DNA of 64,000 nt from Halorientalis marina (GCF_023028345.1 NZ_CP095487.1:3224001-3288000), one strand, 5' to 3'; positions 33,089-43,127 are shown, numbered from the stretch's first letter. Translations and numbers: made by a program. The notes: generated by a model not told the origin, from the sequence alone.

Positions 33089-34000
33089 TCAGTCGGCGTC
33101 CGGGGGCGTCAGGTCCCGCTCGAACTCGTCGAAGACCTCGAGGTCGTCGGGGATGTCGTACTCGAGTCGGCGCTCCTCGCGGCGGTCCTCGTTCGCGCCC
33201 TCCAGCGGGGCGGCGACGCTCTCCCAGCCGTCCTTGACGGCGACGGATTTCGCGGGCTGGCCGGCCGCGACGTGGTGAGCGGGCACGTCCGTGCCGGCGA
33301 TGGACTTGGCCGCGAGGATGGAGTTCTCGCCCATCTTCACGCCAGCGCGGACCATCGAGTCGTAGGTGACGCGTACGTCGTCCTCGATGATGGTGTGGTA
33401 GTTGTCGACGTGGGTCTGGTCGTTGACGTCGTGGTCGTGGCTGTAGACGTGGGCGTCGTCGGAGATGGAGACGCGGTCGCCGATGGTGAGTTTCCCGCGG
33501 TCGTCGAGGTGGACGTCGTCGTGGACGACCACGTTGTCGCCCATCTCGATGTTGTGGCCGTAAGTAAAGGAGATGTTCTTGAACAGGCGGAGATCGTCGC
33601 CCGCCTCGGCGAAGAGGTGGTCGGCGAGCATCTGCCGGAACCGCAGGGCGAACGCAATGTTGTCGGCCATCTGTGTGGCGTCGAACTGTCGCCAGAGCCA
33701 CTGGAGGTACTTCGAGCGCTCGTACTCCTCCTCCATGGTCGCGACCTCGGCGTAGTACTCGCTCTCGAGCGTGGCGTTGCACGGGTCGTACCCCTGGAGT
33801 CGGACCCGTTCGGCGGGGGAAACGTCGCCGCCGTCCTGCCAGCGCTCGTAGGCCTCCCGGTCGCCGTGGAGGTCGATGAGCACGTCCTTGACGACCTCAC
33901 AGGTGTCCTCGTCGCCCGAGAGCCGTTCGTCGACCTCCGAGATGAACGACCGCAACCCCTCCTCGGCGAGGGGTGGCAGCGAGACGTGTCGCTTCGTCAT
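33089..34000 (-). CDS. Left-handed beta-helix (hexapeptide) acyltransferase
   Basis: A 303-residue protein. After a helical N-terminal domain of about 130 residues, imperfect hexapeptide repeats form the beta-helix (GHNIEMGDNVVVHDDVHLDD, KLTIGDRVSISDDA). The active-site His lies in YSHDHDVND, as in maltose/galactoside acetyltransferases, and the coil closes with GAxxxxxxVPAHHVAAGQPAK. It should transfer an acetyl or related group from CoA to a sugar. The long N-terminal domain and acidic C-terminal tail are additions. It is divergent from the CPBP protease gene. Confidence 0.85.
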   Translation of the reverse strand: MTKRHVSLPPLAEEGLRSFISEVDERLSGDEDTCEVVKDVLIDLHGDREAYERWQDGGDVSPAERVRLQGYDPCNATLESEYYAEVATMEEEYERSKYLQWLWRQFDATQMADNIAFALRFRQMLADHLFAEAGDDLRLFKNISFTYGHNIEMGDNVVVHDDVHLDDRGKLTIGDRVSISDDAHVYSHDHDVNDQTHVDNYHTIIEDDVRVTYDSMVRAGVKMGENSILAAKSIAGTDVPAHHVAAGQPAKSVAVKDGWESVAAPLEGANEDRREERRLEYDIPDDLEVFDEFERDLTPPDAD

Positions 34001-34149
34001 ACCCCCCCATCGGCATCCGCGTTGATATGGGTTGTCCTTACGCCCGCCGCCGTTACCGGCCGGTAACCGGCGTGTTCGACCACCACCATCGCCGTGCCGA
34101 GTCCGGGCCGAACCCCGGGTTTCAACGGCTCCGACACCGACGGTCGCGT

Positions 34150-35190
34150 ATGGACGACGAGCCCGCACAGCGCCCGGACGGCGACCCCGCCGAGGGTTCG
34201 CGCGGCACTCTGTCCCGGACGTTCCTCAACGGCCGGGAGCGACGACTCCGAGCGCCCTGGCGCCTGCTCGTGGGCCTCGTCGCCTTCGCCGTCCTCGCGG
34301 CGGTCGCGGGTGTTGCCACCACCGCCCTCCTGGCCGCCGACGCCTTCGCCGGCCCGGTCCTCTCGGGCCTCTACGCCACCGGGCGCTACCTCGCGTTCAC
34401 GGCCGTCCTGCTCGCGGGGCTGCTCGGCATCAGTTACGTCGTCGACCGCCGCCACCCGACCGACCTCGGCCTCCGACTCGACCGGCAGTGGTGGCGCGAC
34501 TGCGCCTTCGGGCTGGCGCTCGGCGTCGCCCTCCCCGCCGTCGTCTTCCTCGTCGAACTCGCCGCGGGGTGGGTGACCGTCACCGGCCTGTTCCGGACCG
34601 ACCCCGAGGCCCTGCTCTCCGTCGGCCCCGCGACGCCCGTGCCCGTCGCGCTCGCCCTCGTCGTCCTCTTTTTCGTCGGCGTCAGCCTCTTCGAGGAGGT
34701 CCTCGTCCGGGGCTACCTCATGACCAACCTCGCGGAGGGGCTGGACGGCTGGTGGCGGCTGGACCACCGCCACGCGGTCGGGCTCGCGGTCCTCGCGACG
34801 GCCGCCGTCTTCGGCGTCCTCCACGCCACGAACCCCTCGGCGACGGCGCTGTCGGTCACGAACATCTCGCTGTTCGGTGTCCTGCTGGGACTCGGCTACG
34901 GCCTGACCGACCGGCTGGCCGTCCCCGTCGGGATGCACCTCACCTGGAACGCGACCGTCGGCGCCGGCTTCGGCTTCCCCGTCAGCGGCATCACGGTGAG
35001 CGTGACCGTCGTCGAGACGGCGACGACCGGCCCGGACCTCTACACCGGCGGCGCCTTCGGCCCGGAGGGCGGTCTCGTCGCGCTCGTCGCGCTCGTCGTC
35101 GGCCTCGGCCTGCTGGGCTGGTGGGTCCGCCGGGAGTACGGGGGGCTGGCGCTCGACCCCGGCGTCTCCACGCCCGACCTGCGGGAGTGA
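34150..35190 (+). CDS. CPBP-family intramembrane metalloprotease
   Basis: A 346-residue protein with about eight membrane helices. The abortive-infection/CAAX protease motifs are present: EE in VSLFEEVLVRGYLMTNL (near 182), His in VFGVLHATNPSA and His in VGMHLTWNATVG. In this family the Glu and His residues hold the metal and cleave membrane-bound or prenylated proteins; the substrate here is unknown. A 20-residue polar head precedes the first helix. It converges with a small membrane gene at 35192. Confidence 0.88.
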   Translation: MDDEPAQRPDGDPAEGSRGTLSRTFLNGRERRLRAPWRLLVGLVAFAVLAAVAGVATTALLAADAFAGPVLSGLYATGRYLAFTAVLLAGLLGISYVVDRRHPTDLGLRLDRQWWRDCAFGLALGVALPAVVFLVELAAGWVTVTGLFRTDPEALLSVGPATPVPVALALVVLFFVGVSLFEEVLVRGYLMTNLAEGLDGWWRLDHRHAVGLAVLATAAVFGVLHATNPSATALSVTNISLFGVLLGLGYGLTDRLAVPVGMHLTWNATVGAGFGFPVSGITVSVTVVETATTGPDLYTGGAFGPEGGLVALVALVVGLGLLGWWVRREYGGLALDPGVSTPDLRE

Positions 35191-35191
35191 C

Positions 35192-35374
35192 TCAGGGCTC
35201 TGTGACGGTCCCGGAGACCATGCCGGCGGCGGCGGCGAAGACGGCCGCCGCGGGAGCGGTGACGATCAGTCCCTCGACGCCCCACTGCAGGAACGCGATG
35301 CCGACGAGGGCACCGAGGACCGCGCCGCGGAGGGCGTTTGCCTGGTCGAGGCGTGCGGCGTGTTCGGCGTCCAT
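35192..35374 (-). CDS. Small two-helix membrane protein
   Basis: A 60-residue protein: polar head MDAEHAARLDQANALRG, then two hydrophobic helices (AVLGALVGIAFLQW and GLIVTAPAAAVFAAAAGMVS). The stop lies one base after the stop of the convergent protease gene. No family recognised. Confidence 0.6.
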   Translation of the reverse strand: MDAEHAARLDQANALRGAVLGALVGIAFLQWGVEGLIVTAPAAAVFAAAAGMVSGTVTEP

Positions 35375-35474
35375 ACCCGCCGGTGGGACGCCCGGCGTCA
35401 AGAAGCTTGACCACCGACCGCGGGGTCGGGGCCGGACCGCACTCGCTAAGTGGCCCGCGTGCCAACCGCCGGGT

Positions 35475-36527
35475 ATGAACTACCGCGAACTCGGTTCCTC
35501 GGGCGTCGAGGTCAGCGAAGTCGGCTTCGGTGCCTGGGTCGTCGGCACGGACTGGTGGGGCGACCGCTCCCGCGAACAGGCCGTCGACATGGTCCAGCAC
35601 GCCCTCGACCGGGGCGTCACGTTCTTCGACACCGGCGACGTGTACGGCCACGGCGACAGCGAGGAACTCGTCGGCGAGGCACTCGGCGAACACCGCGAGG
35701 AAGTGACCGTCTCCACGAAGGTCGGTTACGATTTCTACAACAACCCACAGGCCGGCCACGGCGAACTCCCCAAGCGGGTCGACCCCGAGTGGATTCGGAC
35801 CGCCCTCGATCGCTCGCTCGACCGGCTCGACATGGACTACGTCGACGTGCTGATGCTCCACAACGCCAACGTCGACGAGGTCACGCCCGACGTGCTGGAG
35901 GCGCTCGACGAACTCCGCGAGGAGGGCAAGGTCGAGGCCATCGGCTGGGCGCTCGGCCCCTCTATCGGCTGGCTCGCCGAGGCCACCGAGGCCGTCGAGG
36001 AGGGCTTCGACGCGCTCCAGCTCGTCTGGAACGTCTTCGAGCAGACGCCGGGTCGCCACGCCGTCGAGGAGGTCCGCCGGCTCGACGCCGACACCTCCGT
36101 CCTCCCGCGTGTCCCCCACTCCTCGGGCCTGCTGAACGAGCAGGTCACCCCCGAGACGGAACTGGGCGAGGGTGACCACCGCGCCCACCGCCCCGACGAG
36201 TGGTACGAGACCGGCTGGGAGAAGGTCGAGTCCCTGCGCTTCCTCGAACGGGATGGGGAGCGGACGATGGGCCAGGCCGCCATCCAGTACCTCCTCTCGT
36301 TCGACGAGGTGGCCTCGGTGACGCCGACCTTCCGGACGACCGACGACATCGACGAGTGGGCGGCCGCGTCGGATACGCCCGCCCTCTCCGACGAGGAACG
36401 GGAGCGGGTCGACGACCTCTACGAGGACAACTTCGGCATCGACCGCGACGACGGCATGGACGCGCTGCGCTCGTCGGTCGGCGGGGCGGACCTCGAAGGG
36501 CTCGACAAGCAGGCTGCCGGCGATTGA
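35475..36527 (+). CDS. Aldo/keto reductase
   Basis: A 350-residue NADPH-type oxidoreductase with the (beta/alpha)8 fold. The catalytic tetrad can be placed: Asp and Tyr in FFDTGDVYGHGDSEELVG, Lys in VSTKVGYD, His in VLMLHNANVDE. The branch (start YRELGSSGVEVSEVGFGAW) is that of general aldo/keto reductases and voltage-channel beta-like proteins. The substrate is not predictable. The last bases are echoed 50 bases downstream (see the gap that follows). Confidence 0.9.
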   Translation: MNYRELGSSGVEVSEVGFGAWVVGTDWWGDRSREQAVDMVQHALDRGVTFFDTGDVYGHGDSEELVGEALGEHREEVTVSTKVGYDFYNNPQAGHGELPKRVDPEWIRTALDRSLDRLDMDYVDVLMLHNANVDEVTPDVLEALDELREEGKVEAIGWALGPSIGWLAEATEAVEEGFDALQLVWNVFEQTPGRHAVEEVRRLDADTSVLPRVPHSSGLLNEQVTPETELGEGDHRAHRPDEWYETGWEKVESLRFLERDGERTMGQAAIQYLLSFDEVASVTPTFRTTDDIDEWAAASDTPALSDEERERVDDLYEDNFGIDRDDGMDALRSSVGGADLEGLDKQAAGD

Positions 36528-36853
36528 CCGGTGAGAGCCTGACGGGCTCGAACCGCGGTCACCGGCAGCGAGTCGGCGATTGATCGGTGAGAAACTGGCG
36601 TGTTTCGCCTTCACATCGACCACCAGCCGCGTCGCTCGCGGTCGTCGGAAAGTGGAAGGGGAAGGGATTGCGTGGGCTCCCCCGGTCCCCCGATCCGTCG
36701 AGGGAACGGTCGCCCGCTCGACCGGACTCGGGGGAGCACAAAAAAGGCGCCCGACCGTTCACGACGGTTCATCCGGCTGAGAGGTCTTTTCACGCTCTGT
36801 AAACGCCCGTAGTGGCTCGTTCCAGTTCCGGACGGGGGAAAATAATCCGCGAC
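36528..36853. other. 326-base gap with a partial repeat of the preceding gene end
   Basis: GGCGATTGA followed by a Y-CGGTGAGA block occurs at the reductase stop (36519-36539) and again at 36571-36591, so the gene end is partly duplicated. Further on there are AT-rich runs (CACAAAAAAGGCG, GGGGAAAATAATCCG), but no convincing gene on either strand. Confidence 0.4.
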
Positions 36854-37198
36854 CTAGAGGAAGTCCCGGACGTCGGAGTACCACATGTCGTGGTGGTCGA
36901 CGGTGTCGACGGCGCGGGCGATCTCGACGGCCAGCGCGTGCCAGCACCGCTCGGTGGGGTCGTCGGGGTCGAGGTTGTACTCCGCGTCGGCGCAGTGGCA
37001 GGACCCTTCCTCGATAATGTACTCGTCTTCGTGGCCGACGACGACGGTGAAATCTCGGTACTCCTTGACGCGCTCCTCGCCGACGGCGTCGATGGCGCGG
37101 CGGCCGCGGTCGCCGTGGGTCGAGACCAGACGGTCGACTGCCTCGGGGGTGAGTTCGCCGGCGTCCTCGAGGAGTCGGACCCACTCGGCCGCTGTCAC
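36854..37198 (-). CDS. SWIM zinc-finger protein
   Basis: About 114 residues. A SWIM motif (CxC...CxH) is visible as [13 protein letters not shown] and, 14 residues on, [15 protein letters not shown] fingers bind DNA or protein and in haloarchaea often occur as single small proteins. The start is uncertain: GTG at 37198 ([11 protein letters not shown]) or GTG at 37216 ([11 protein letters not shown]). It is divergent from trm1, whose ATG is 160 bases away. Confidence 0.75.
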   Translation of the reverse strand: MTAAEWVRLLEDAGELTPEAVDRLVSTHGDRGRRAIDAVGEERVKEYRDFTVVVGHEDEYIIEEGSCHCADAEYNLDPDDPTERCWHALAVEIARAVDTVDHHDMWYSDVRDFL

Positions 37199-37360
37199 GA
37201 CGCGATATTCGGGCACCAGCGTCAAAACAGGTTCGATGCCGGCGGCCGCGGGCGGCGAGCGGTCGCAGGTGTCGGCCGACGGGCGGGCAGGGGCGCGGAC
37301 TGTCGGGGCCCCGTCGCGGCGGAGCGAACCCCTTACGGCCCCGGCCCGTCGAGGTGGCGT

Positions 37361-38461
37361 ATGCTCGTCGAGGAGGGCGATGTCGAACTCGAAGTCCCCG
37401 GGGAAGCGACCGACGGGAAGCAGGAGGGGGTGTTTTTCAACCCCGAGATGGAACTCAACCGCGACCTCACCGTCGCGACCCTGCGGGCCTACCGCGACCG
37501 CGCGGCCCCGGCCGAGAGCTACCTCGACGCCACCGCCGCCAGCGGGGCCCGCGGGGTCCGCGCCGCCGCCGACGGCTGGGACGTGACCATGTGCGACGTG
37601 GACCCCGACGCCGTTGCCCTCTGTGAGAGCAACCTCGACCGCAACGGCTGCGAGGGGACGGTCCGCCACGAGGACGCAAACGTCGAGATGCACCGCCGAC
37701 GGTACGACGTGGTCGACGTCGACCCGTTCGGCACGCCCGTCCCCTTCGCCGACGCCGCCGTCCGGAGCGCGCGCGGCCTGCTCTGTGTGACCGCCACCGA
37801 CACCGCGCCGCTGTGTGGCGCCCACTTCGAGAGCGGCGTCCGCAAATACGGCTGTGTCCCGCGCAACACCGAGTACCACGCCGAGATGGGGCTTCGCGTC
37901 CTGCTCTCCGCCCTCGTGCGCACCGCCGCCCGCTACGACGTGGCCGCGACGCCCGTCTTCAGCCACGTCTCCGACCACTACGCCCGCACGTACCTCCGCG
38001 TCGAGGAGGGCGCGCAGGCCGCCGACGCCCGCATCGACGACCTCGGCCACGTCTACCACTGTCAGCACTGTCTCTTTCGGACCCACGAGCGAGGCCTGCT
38101 CGCCGACGCGCCGGAGGCGTGTCCCGAGTGCGGCGAGCACCTCCAGACCGCCGGCCCGATCTGGCTCGGGGCGGCCCACGACCCCGAGTTCGTCGCTGCC
38201 GTCCGCGAGCGGGTGCCCGAGGACTGCGGGACCGCAGGCCGGGCGCGGGACCTCTGTGCGACGGTCGCGGACGAACTCCACGAACCGACCCACTACGACC
38301 AGCACCGGCTGACCAAGCGGTGGAACGAGTCCGCGATGGCGATGGACGAGTTCCTCGACCGCCTGCGCGCGGCCGGCCACGAGGCGTCGCGAACCCACTA
38401 CGGCGGGACGACGTTCAAGACGACCGCCGACGTGACCGAGATCAGGGCGGCCGTCGCGTGA
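37361..38461 (+). CDS. trm1: tRNA (guanine26-N2)-dimethyltransferase
   Basis: A 366-residue enzyme that methylates G26 of tRNA twice with S-adenosylmethionine. The methyltransferase domain shows [12 protein letters not shown], a SAM site around [12 protein letters not shown] and the catalytic [11 protein letters not shown]. The C-terminal domain carries a zinc site CQHCLFR...CPECGEH. This is the archaeal Trm1 layout and length. Transcribed alone; the next gene, on the opposite strand, ends directly at its stop. Confidence 0.95.
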   Translation: MLVEEGDVELEVPGEATDGKQEGVFFNPEMELNRDLTVATLRAYRDRAAPAESYLDATAASGARGVRAAADGWDVTMCDVDPDAVALCESNLDRNGCEGTVRHEDANVEMHRRRYDVVDVDPFGTPVPFADAAVRSARGLLCVTATDTAPLCGAHFESGVRKYGCVPRNTEYHAEMGLRVLLSALVRTAARYDVAATPVFSHVSDHYARTYLRVEEGAQAADARIDDLGHVYHCQHCLFRTHERGLLADAPEACPECGEHLQTAGPIWLGAAHDPEFVAAVRERVPEDCGTAGRARDLCATVADELHEPTHYDQHRLTKRWNESAMAMDEFLDRLRAAGHEASRTHYGGTTFKTTADVTEIRAAVA

Positions 38462-38875
38462 TCACGAGGAGCGTTCGTCGCCCTCTTCTTGCATCTCCCG
38501 GCCGATCTGGATCGCACCCGCGAGGACGTAGTGGAGCAGCCGATAGACCGGACGAAGCAGGAGATTGATGACGCCGACGATGCCGGCGAGACCCCCGAGC
38601 GCCTGCATCTCGCCCGGGCTCGCGCCGATGACGAAGCCGTAGACGGTGAGCAGGGCGGCGACGACCGGCGCGAGCCAGAGTCCCGAGAGGTACTTGCGAG
38701 TCCGGCCCTCGGCGCGTTGCCACGCCTCGTAGAGCGCCCAGGCGGCCCCCGGCAGTGCCAGAAGCATGATCAGGGACGGCCCCATCCCGATCAGCGGCAG
38801 CGGGATCAGGAACAGGCCGGCGAGGATGAACACGGCGGAGATTCGCAGGATTCCCCGCTCGTACTTGTCCTGCAT
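38462..38875 (-). CDS. Integral membrane protein of unknown function
   Basis: A 137-residue protein with three to four membrane helices (ISAVFILAGLFLIPLPLIG, SLIMLLALPGAAWALYEAW, LWLAPVVAALLTVYGFVIG, and GLAGIVGVINLLL) and an acidic cytosolic end GREMQEEGDERSS. No domain recognised. The stop abuts the trm1 stop, so the two genes are convergent with no gap. ATG 38875 or 38881 may be used. Confidence 0.65.
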   Translation of the reverse strand: MQDKYERGILRISAVFILAGLFLIPLPLIGMGPSLIMLLALPGAAWALYEAWQRAEGRTRKYLSGLWLAPVVAALLTVYGFVIGASPGEMQALGGLAGIVGVINLLLRPVYRLLHYVLAGAIQIGREMQEEGDERSS

Positions 38876-39005
38876 ACCCATCAGTGGCCGCCCATCACCT
38901 AACCAGTTTTCGGTGTCACAGCCGGATCCGCGAACCGATTTTCCGTGTCACGGCTCGCCGAGGAGAGCCACGCCCTCTTTTGCGCCGGGGCAGCCAACTA
39001 GGCCC

Positions 39006-40265
39006 GTGAGCTACTCGGGGAACACGATATCGGTCGTGAAGTCACTGGTGGCGGCCGCACGGTCCGAACAGATCACCTTCCTCGCGGCGAGTCTCGCCTA
39101 CTACACGTTCGTCTCGCTGATGCCGCTGCTCCTCCTCGGCATCGTCGTCGCGACGGCCCTCGGCGGTGAGGGAGTCGCGACCGCGGTCGTCGAGCGGGCC
39201 GGGGGCGTACTCTCGCCGGGCGGCGAGGACGTCCTCGAAACGGCACTGACGAGCGGCGAGGGGCGGGGCGGGGCGACCATCGTCGGCGTCGCCGTCCTCG
39301 TGTGGGGAGCGCTCAAGGTGTTCCGCGGTCTCGACGTGGCGTTCGCACAGGTCTACGGCACTGGCGGTCCGGACTCGTTGCTCACGCAGGTGAAAGACGC
39401 GGCGGTGGCGCTGGCGGCCGTCGGCGGCGGCATCGGGATCGCCGTCCTCGTCGGCGCGCTCATCGCTCGCTCCGGGGTCGCGTTCGCCGGCCTCCTCGGG
39501 ACGCCGGCGATGATCGTCGCGCTGGTCATCGCCTTCCTGCCGCTGTACGTGGTCCTGCCCCAGCCGAACGTGACCCCCCGCGAGGGGCTCCCCGGCGCCG
39601 TACTGGCGGCGACCGGGTGGACGGTGCTGGCGTCTGGATTCCGGATCTACGCCGCCAACGCCGGGAGTTTCCAGCTGTACGGCGTCATCGGCGGCGTTTT
39701 GCTGCTGGTCACCTGGTTTTACTTCGGCGGTATCGTCCTCCTTTTGGGCGGCGTCCTGAACGCCGTGCTGGCCGACCGGGCCGCACCGGACGACGTCAAC
39801 CGGCAACTACAACAGGAACCCCTCCGAGAGACCGGACAACGAGCGAGCATGACGGACGAACACGGGGGCACGACGGCGTCCGACGACGAGACGCCCGGGG
39901 ACGGAGACGCCCGGGACGAGGAACTCGACGCGCTCAGGGACCGCATCGACGAGTTCGAGTCCGAGATCGACGACCGGACGGTCCACCGCGAGGAGATCGA
40001 GTCCGACCTGAAGCGGTACGTCCGCCGGCGGGTCCGCCGGGGCCACGCCCGCGGCTGGGGCCCCTACCTCGTCCTCCTCTATGGCACCGTGATGACGCTC
40101 GGTGCCTTCTACTTCCTCGGCGGCGGCTGGGCGATTCTCGCGATGCTCGTCATCTGGCTGTCGGTGCTCGGCCTCTACACCCTCATGGTGCTGGTCGGCG
40201 TCACCGTCTCCGCCGTCGGCCTGCCCGGGCGCCTGCGGGACTGGGTACAGGAGTTCCGCGGCTAA
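39006..40265 (+). CDS. YihY/BrkB-family membrane protein with C-terminal extension
   Basis: A 419-residue membrane protein. Residues 1 to about 260 are the YihY/BrkB domain (AASLAYYTFVSLMPLLLLG, WGALKVFRGLDVAF, GSFQLYGVIGGVLLLVTWFYF). This family was once called ribonuclease BN, but its members are membrane proteins of unsettled function. After an acidic linker, a coiled segment (DELRDRIDEFESEIDD-like, about 310-330) leads to a basic block (RRRVRRGHARG) and two more helices. The extension is not part of the usual bacterial protein. GTG start; PAP2 gene follows after three bases. Confidence 0.85.
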   Translation: MSYSGNTISVVKSLVAAARSEQITFLAASLAYYTFVSLMPLLLLGIVVATALGGEGVATAVVERAGGVLSPGGEDVLETALTSGEGRGGATIVGVAVLVWGALKVFRGLDVAFAQVYGTGGPDSLLTQVKDAAVALAAVGGGIGIAVLVGALIARSGVAFAGLLGTPAMIVALVIAFLPLYVVLPQPNVTPREGLPGAVLAATGWTVLASGFRIYAANAGSFQLYGVIGGVLLLVTWFYFGGIVLLLGGVLNAVLADRAAPDDVNRQLQQEPLRETGQRASMTDEHGGTTASDDETPGDGDARDEELDALRDRIDEFESEIDDRTVHREEIESDLKRYVRRRVRRGHARGWGPYLVLLYGTVMTLGAFYFLGGGWAILAMLVIWLSVLGLYTLMVLVGVTVSAVGLPGRLRDWVQEFRG

Positions 40266-40268
40266 CCG

Positions 40269-41159
40269 ATGCGCGGCGCCGGTGAGATCGAGTTCCTGCA
40301 ATCCGCCGTCGGTCCGGCCGCGCCGGTCTTCGCGCTCGTCACCCAGTTGGGAGACGTCTGGTTTCTCCTCGCGGCCGTCACGCTCCTGTACTGGTTCGGG
40401 GACCGCACGCCGGTCGTCGGCGACCGACTCGACCGGCAGCGCGGGGCCGTCCTCGTTGCGCTCGCGCTCGGCGCCCTCGCCGTCACGACCGGCCTGAAAG
40501 AACTGCTGGCAGTCCCGCGGCCGCCCGGCGCCGACACCGCCGTCGCCGCCGAACTCGTCCCAGCGGTCGTTCGCCCGGTCTACGAGTCGGCCGCGACGGG
40601 GGACGGCTTCGGCTTCCCGAGCGGACACGCGGTCGGCACGACGGTCGTCTGGGGCGGCCTGGCCTGGCTCGTGGACGGGAACAACCGGCGGCGCCGGCTC
40701 GGGTTCGCGGCCGGCGTCGTCGCTCTGGTGAGCCTCTCGCGGCTCGTTCTCGGCGTCCACTACGCCGTGGACGTGCTCGCCGGGGTCCTCGTCGGGGCGT
40801 TCTACCTCGCCGGCGTCCTCCGGTACGCCGGGACGCCGGGCCGGGCGTTCGCCGTCGCCGCAGTCGTGGCGGTGCTGAGTACGCTCGTAAACGGGTTCAC
40901 GCCCGACGGGACGCGGTTGCTGGGTGCGACGCTGGGTGCAGTGGGCACCTGGTACGTCGTCGGCGAGGCGGTCCGGGAGGGGCCGTCCGCCGACCGACGC
41001 CGGCTGCTCGCGGCCGTCGGCCTCCCGGTTACAGGCGCTGCCTTCGTCGCGCTGGAGACGTTGCAGGTGCCGCTGTGGGTCGCGTTCGGCGGGTACGGAG
41101 TCTTGCTCGCCGTCCTGCTGGCGCTGCCGCTGGCGGTCGCGCGCACCACAAAAAAGTGA
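40269..41159 (+). CDS. PAP2-family membrane phosphatase
   Basis: A 296-residue protein with about eight membrane helices. The three phosphatase motifs are intact: KELLAVPRPPG, PSGHAVGTTVV and SRLVLGVHYAVDVLAG, with His in the last two as catalytic residues. Such enzymes remove phosphate from lipid phosphates or polyprenyl pyrophosphate on the outer face. It follows the YihY gene by three bases, so the pair forms an operon and both may act on envelope lipids. Confidence 0.9.
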   Translation: MRGAGEIEFLQSAVGPAAPVFALVTQLGDVWFLLAAVTLLYWFGDRTPVVGDRLDRQRGAVLVALALGALAVTTGLKELLAVPRPPGADTAVAAELVPAVVRPVYESAATGDGFGFPSGHAVGTTVVWGGLAWLVDGNNRRRRLGFAAGVVALVSLSRLVLGVHYAVDVLAGVLVGAFYLAGVLRYAGTPGRAFAVAAVVAVLSTLVNGFTPDGTRLLGATLGAVGTWYVVGEAVREGPSADRRRLLAAVGLPVTGAAFVALETLQVPLWVAFGGYGVLLAVLLALPLAVARTTKK

Positions 41160-41171
41160 ACGCTGTGGCCC

Positions 41172-42542
41172 TCAGAACTTCTCGAGGTAGCGGTCGATCT
41201 CCCAGTCGGAGACGTCGACGAGGTAGTCCTGGTGTTCCTGGCTCTTGGCCTGGACGAACTTCGGCCCGATGTGCTCGCCGAGCGCGCCGTAGACGGTCTC
41301 GTCGGCTTCGAGTTCGTCGATTGCCTCGCCGAGGTTCTCGGGGAGGGTGTCGATGCCGTACTCCTCGCGTTTCTCCTCGTCGAACTCGTAGATGTTCTCC
41401 CGAACGGGGTCCGGACAGTCGAGGTCGCGCTCGATGCCGTCGAGTCCGGCGTGGATGAGAACCGCGAAGGCGAGGTAGGGGTTACACGACGGGTCGGGGA
41501 AGCGCGCCTCGATACGGGAGGCGGCCGGGATTCGCGCGGCGGGCTTGCGGATGAGCGCCGAGCGGTTCCGGTCGGACCAGGCGACGTAGACGGGTGCCTC
41601 GTAGCCGGGCACCAGGCGCTTGTAGGAGTTCACCGTCGGGTTCGTGACGGCCGCGAGCGCCGGCGCGTGCTCGAGGATGCCGGCGATGAAACTGTGGGCC
41701 TCGTCGCTGAGGTCGAACTCGTCGTCCTCGTCGTGGAAGGCGTTCTCGCCGTCCTTGAACAGCGAGATGTGCGTGTGCATCCCCGAGCCGTTGATCCGCG
41801 GGATCGGCTTGGGCATGAACGTCGCGTGGAGGTCGTGCTGGGCCGCGATGGCGCGGACGACCGTCCGGAACGTCCCGACGTTGTCGGCCGTCGAGAGCGC
41901 GTCGTCGTACTCGAAGTTGATCTCGTGTTGCCCCTGGGCGACCTCGTGGTGGCTGGCCTCGATCTCGAAGCCCATCTCCTCCAGGCCGTAGATGATGTCA
42001 CGGCGCACGTCGGAGGCGAGGTCCTTGGGCGCGACGTCGAAGTAGCCGCCGGCGTCGCTGGTCTTGGTCGTCGCACGGCCGTCCTCGTCCTCCTCGAAGA
42101 GGAAGAACTCGGGTTCGGGCGCGGCGTTGACCGTATAGCCCAGTTCCTCGGCGCGTTCGAGCGCCTGCTTCAGCACGTAGCGGGGGTCGCCCTCGAAGGG
42201 CTCGCCCGTCGACGTGTTGATGACGTCACAGATGAGACGGGCACTGGCGTGCTCGTCGCTGTTGCGCCACGGCAGGATGGCGAACGTATCCGGGTCCGGG
42301 ACGAGACGCATGTCGGACTCCTGGATCCGGACGAACCCCTCGATGGAGGACCCGTCGAAGTAAATCCCCTCGGTAAACGCCTTCTCGGCCTGGTCGGCCG
42401 GAACGCTCACGTTCTTGACCGTCCCCAGGATGTCGGTGAACTGGAGCCGGAGGAAGTCGACGTCCTCCTCGTCAATCTCGTCGATTACGTCCTGTGCTGC
42501 TTCCGTCAGACCACCATCCGCCTTGACGTTCGGGTTTGTCAT
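41172..42542 (-). CDS. glnA: Glutamine synthetase type I
   Basis: A 456-residue enzyme joining ammonia and glutamate with ATP. Signature blocks are all present: [61 protein letters not shown] and [11 protein letters not shown]. It is close to the bacterial type I-alpha form. A 126-base divergent promoter region separates it from an lrp gene, a common haloarchaeal arrangement, so nitrogen control by this Lrp protein is likely. Confidence 0.96.
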   Translation of the reverse strand: MTNPNVKADGGLTEAAQDVIDEIDEEDVDFLRLQFTDILGTVKNVSVPADQAEKAFTEGIYFDGSSIEGFVRIQESDMRLVPDPDTFAILPWRNSDEHASARLICDVINTSTGEPFEGDPRYVLKQALERAEELGYTVNAAPEPEFFLFEEDEDGRATTKTSDAGGYFDVAPKDLASDVRRDIIYGLEEMGFEIEASHHEVAQGQHEINFEYDDALSTADNVGTFRTVVRAIAAQHDLHATFMPKPIPRINGSGMHTHISLFKDGENAFHDEDDEFDLSDEAHSFIAGILEHAPALAAVTNPTVNSYKRLVPGYEAPVYVAWSDRNRSALIRKPAARIPAASRIEARFPDPSCNPYLAFAVLIHAGLDGIERDLDCPDPVRENIYEFDEEKREEYGIDTLPENLGEAIDELEADETVYGALGEHIGPKFVQAKSQEHQDYLVDVSDWEIDRYLEKF

Positions 42543-42668
42543 TTTTCTCGTCACCGAACAGCAATACCCGAGATACTAAAACCCTACTGATTTGCGCAAG
42601 TATTCCTTCCAAAACAGAGAATTGGATATTCGTAAAATTCTAAAGGGAGGGGTGTCTCTGTGACAGTA
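42543..42668. promoter_or_regulatory. Divergent glnA/lrp control region
   Basis: The region is AT-rich. A minus-strand TTTTAGTA (42574-42583) serves glnA; a plus-strand TTCTAAAG near 42638 serves lrp. The perfect palindrome TTGCGCAA (42592-42599) and an inverted pair GAATT / AATTC (42619-42640) are candidate binding sites for the Lrp protein or another regulator. Confidence 0.5.
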
Positions 42669-43127
42669 ATGACGTACGAAAATCTGGACCGAAAGTTAGT
42701 GAATGCCCTGCTCGGGGACGGACGCGCCAGTTTGCGAAGCCTCGGCGAGGATCTGGACGTGTCCGTGACGACCGTCTCGAATCACCTCAAAGACCTCGAG
42801 GAGGAGGGGATCATCTCGGGGTACACCCCGAAAGTAGACTACGACGCGCTGGGCTACGACGTGACCGCGATCCTCCAGCTCAAAGTCGAGGGGTCGGCCC
42901 TCGTCGAGGTCACGGAGGACCTGAAAGAGCACAAGCAGATGATCTCGGTCTACGAGGTCACCGGCGACTACGACATCATCGCCATCGGGAAGTTCACCGA
43001 CACCGACGGCATGAACGACCAGATCAAGGAACTGCTCACCGATCCGGAGATCAAGGAGTCGAACACGAGCGTCGTGCTCAACGCCGCCAGCGAGCACGAG
43101 CAGTTCACCCTCGACGTCAAGGAGTAA
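42669..43127 (+). CDS. lrp: Lrp/AsnC-family transcriptional regulator linked to glnA
   Basis: A 152-residue regulator. The N-terminal winged helix ([19 protein letters not shown], then [14 protein letters not shown]) binds DNA; the C-terminal RAM domain ([19 protein letters not shown] to VVLNAASEH) binds an amino acid and drives octamer formation. The ATG at 42669 matches the normal start TYENLDRKL; a GTG three codons upstream is possible. Its place facing glnA suggests it controls glutamine synthetase and itself in response to an amino acid. Confidence 0.92.
   Translation: MTYENLDRKLVNALLGDGRASLRSLGEDLDVSVTTVSNHLKDLEEEGIISGYTPKVDYDALGYDVTAILQLKVEGSALVEVTEDLKEHKQMISVYEVTGDYDIIAIGKFTDTDGMNDQIKELLTDPEIKESNTSVVLNAASEHEQFTLDVKE

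Noticed and set aside
34032..35474. Plus-strand frame joining the CPBP protease region to the reductase
   Set aside because: The part before the ATG at 35475 is an out-of-frame shadow of the protease gene; the reductase domain begins exactly at 35475.
36587..36802. Short Arg/Pro-rich frames in all phases of the gap after the reductase
   Set aside because: Three overlapping frames of 60-71 codons with no ribosome site, domain or codon bias; chance openings in GC-rich DNA.
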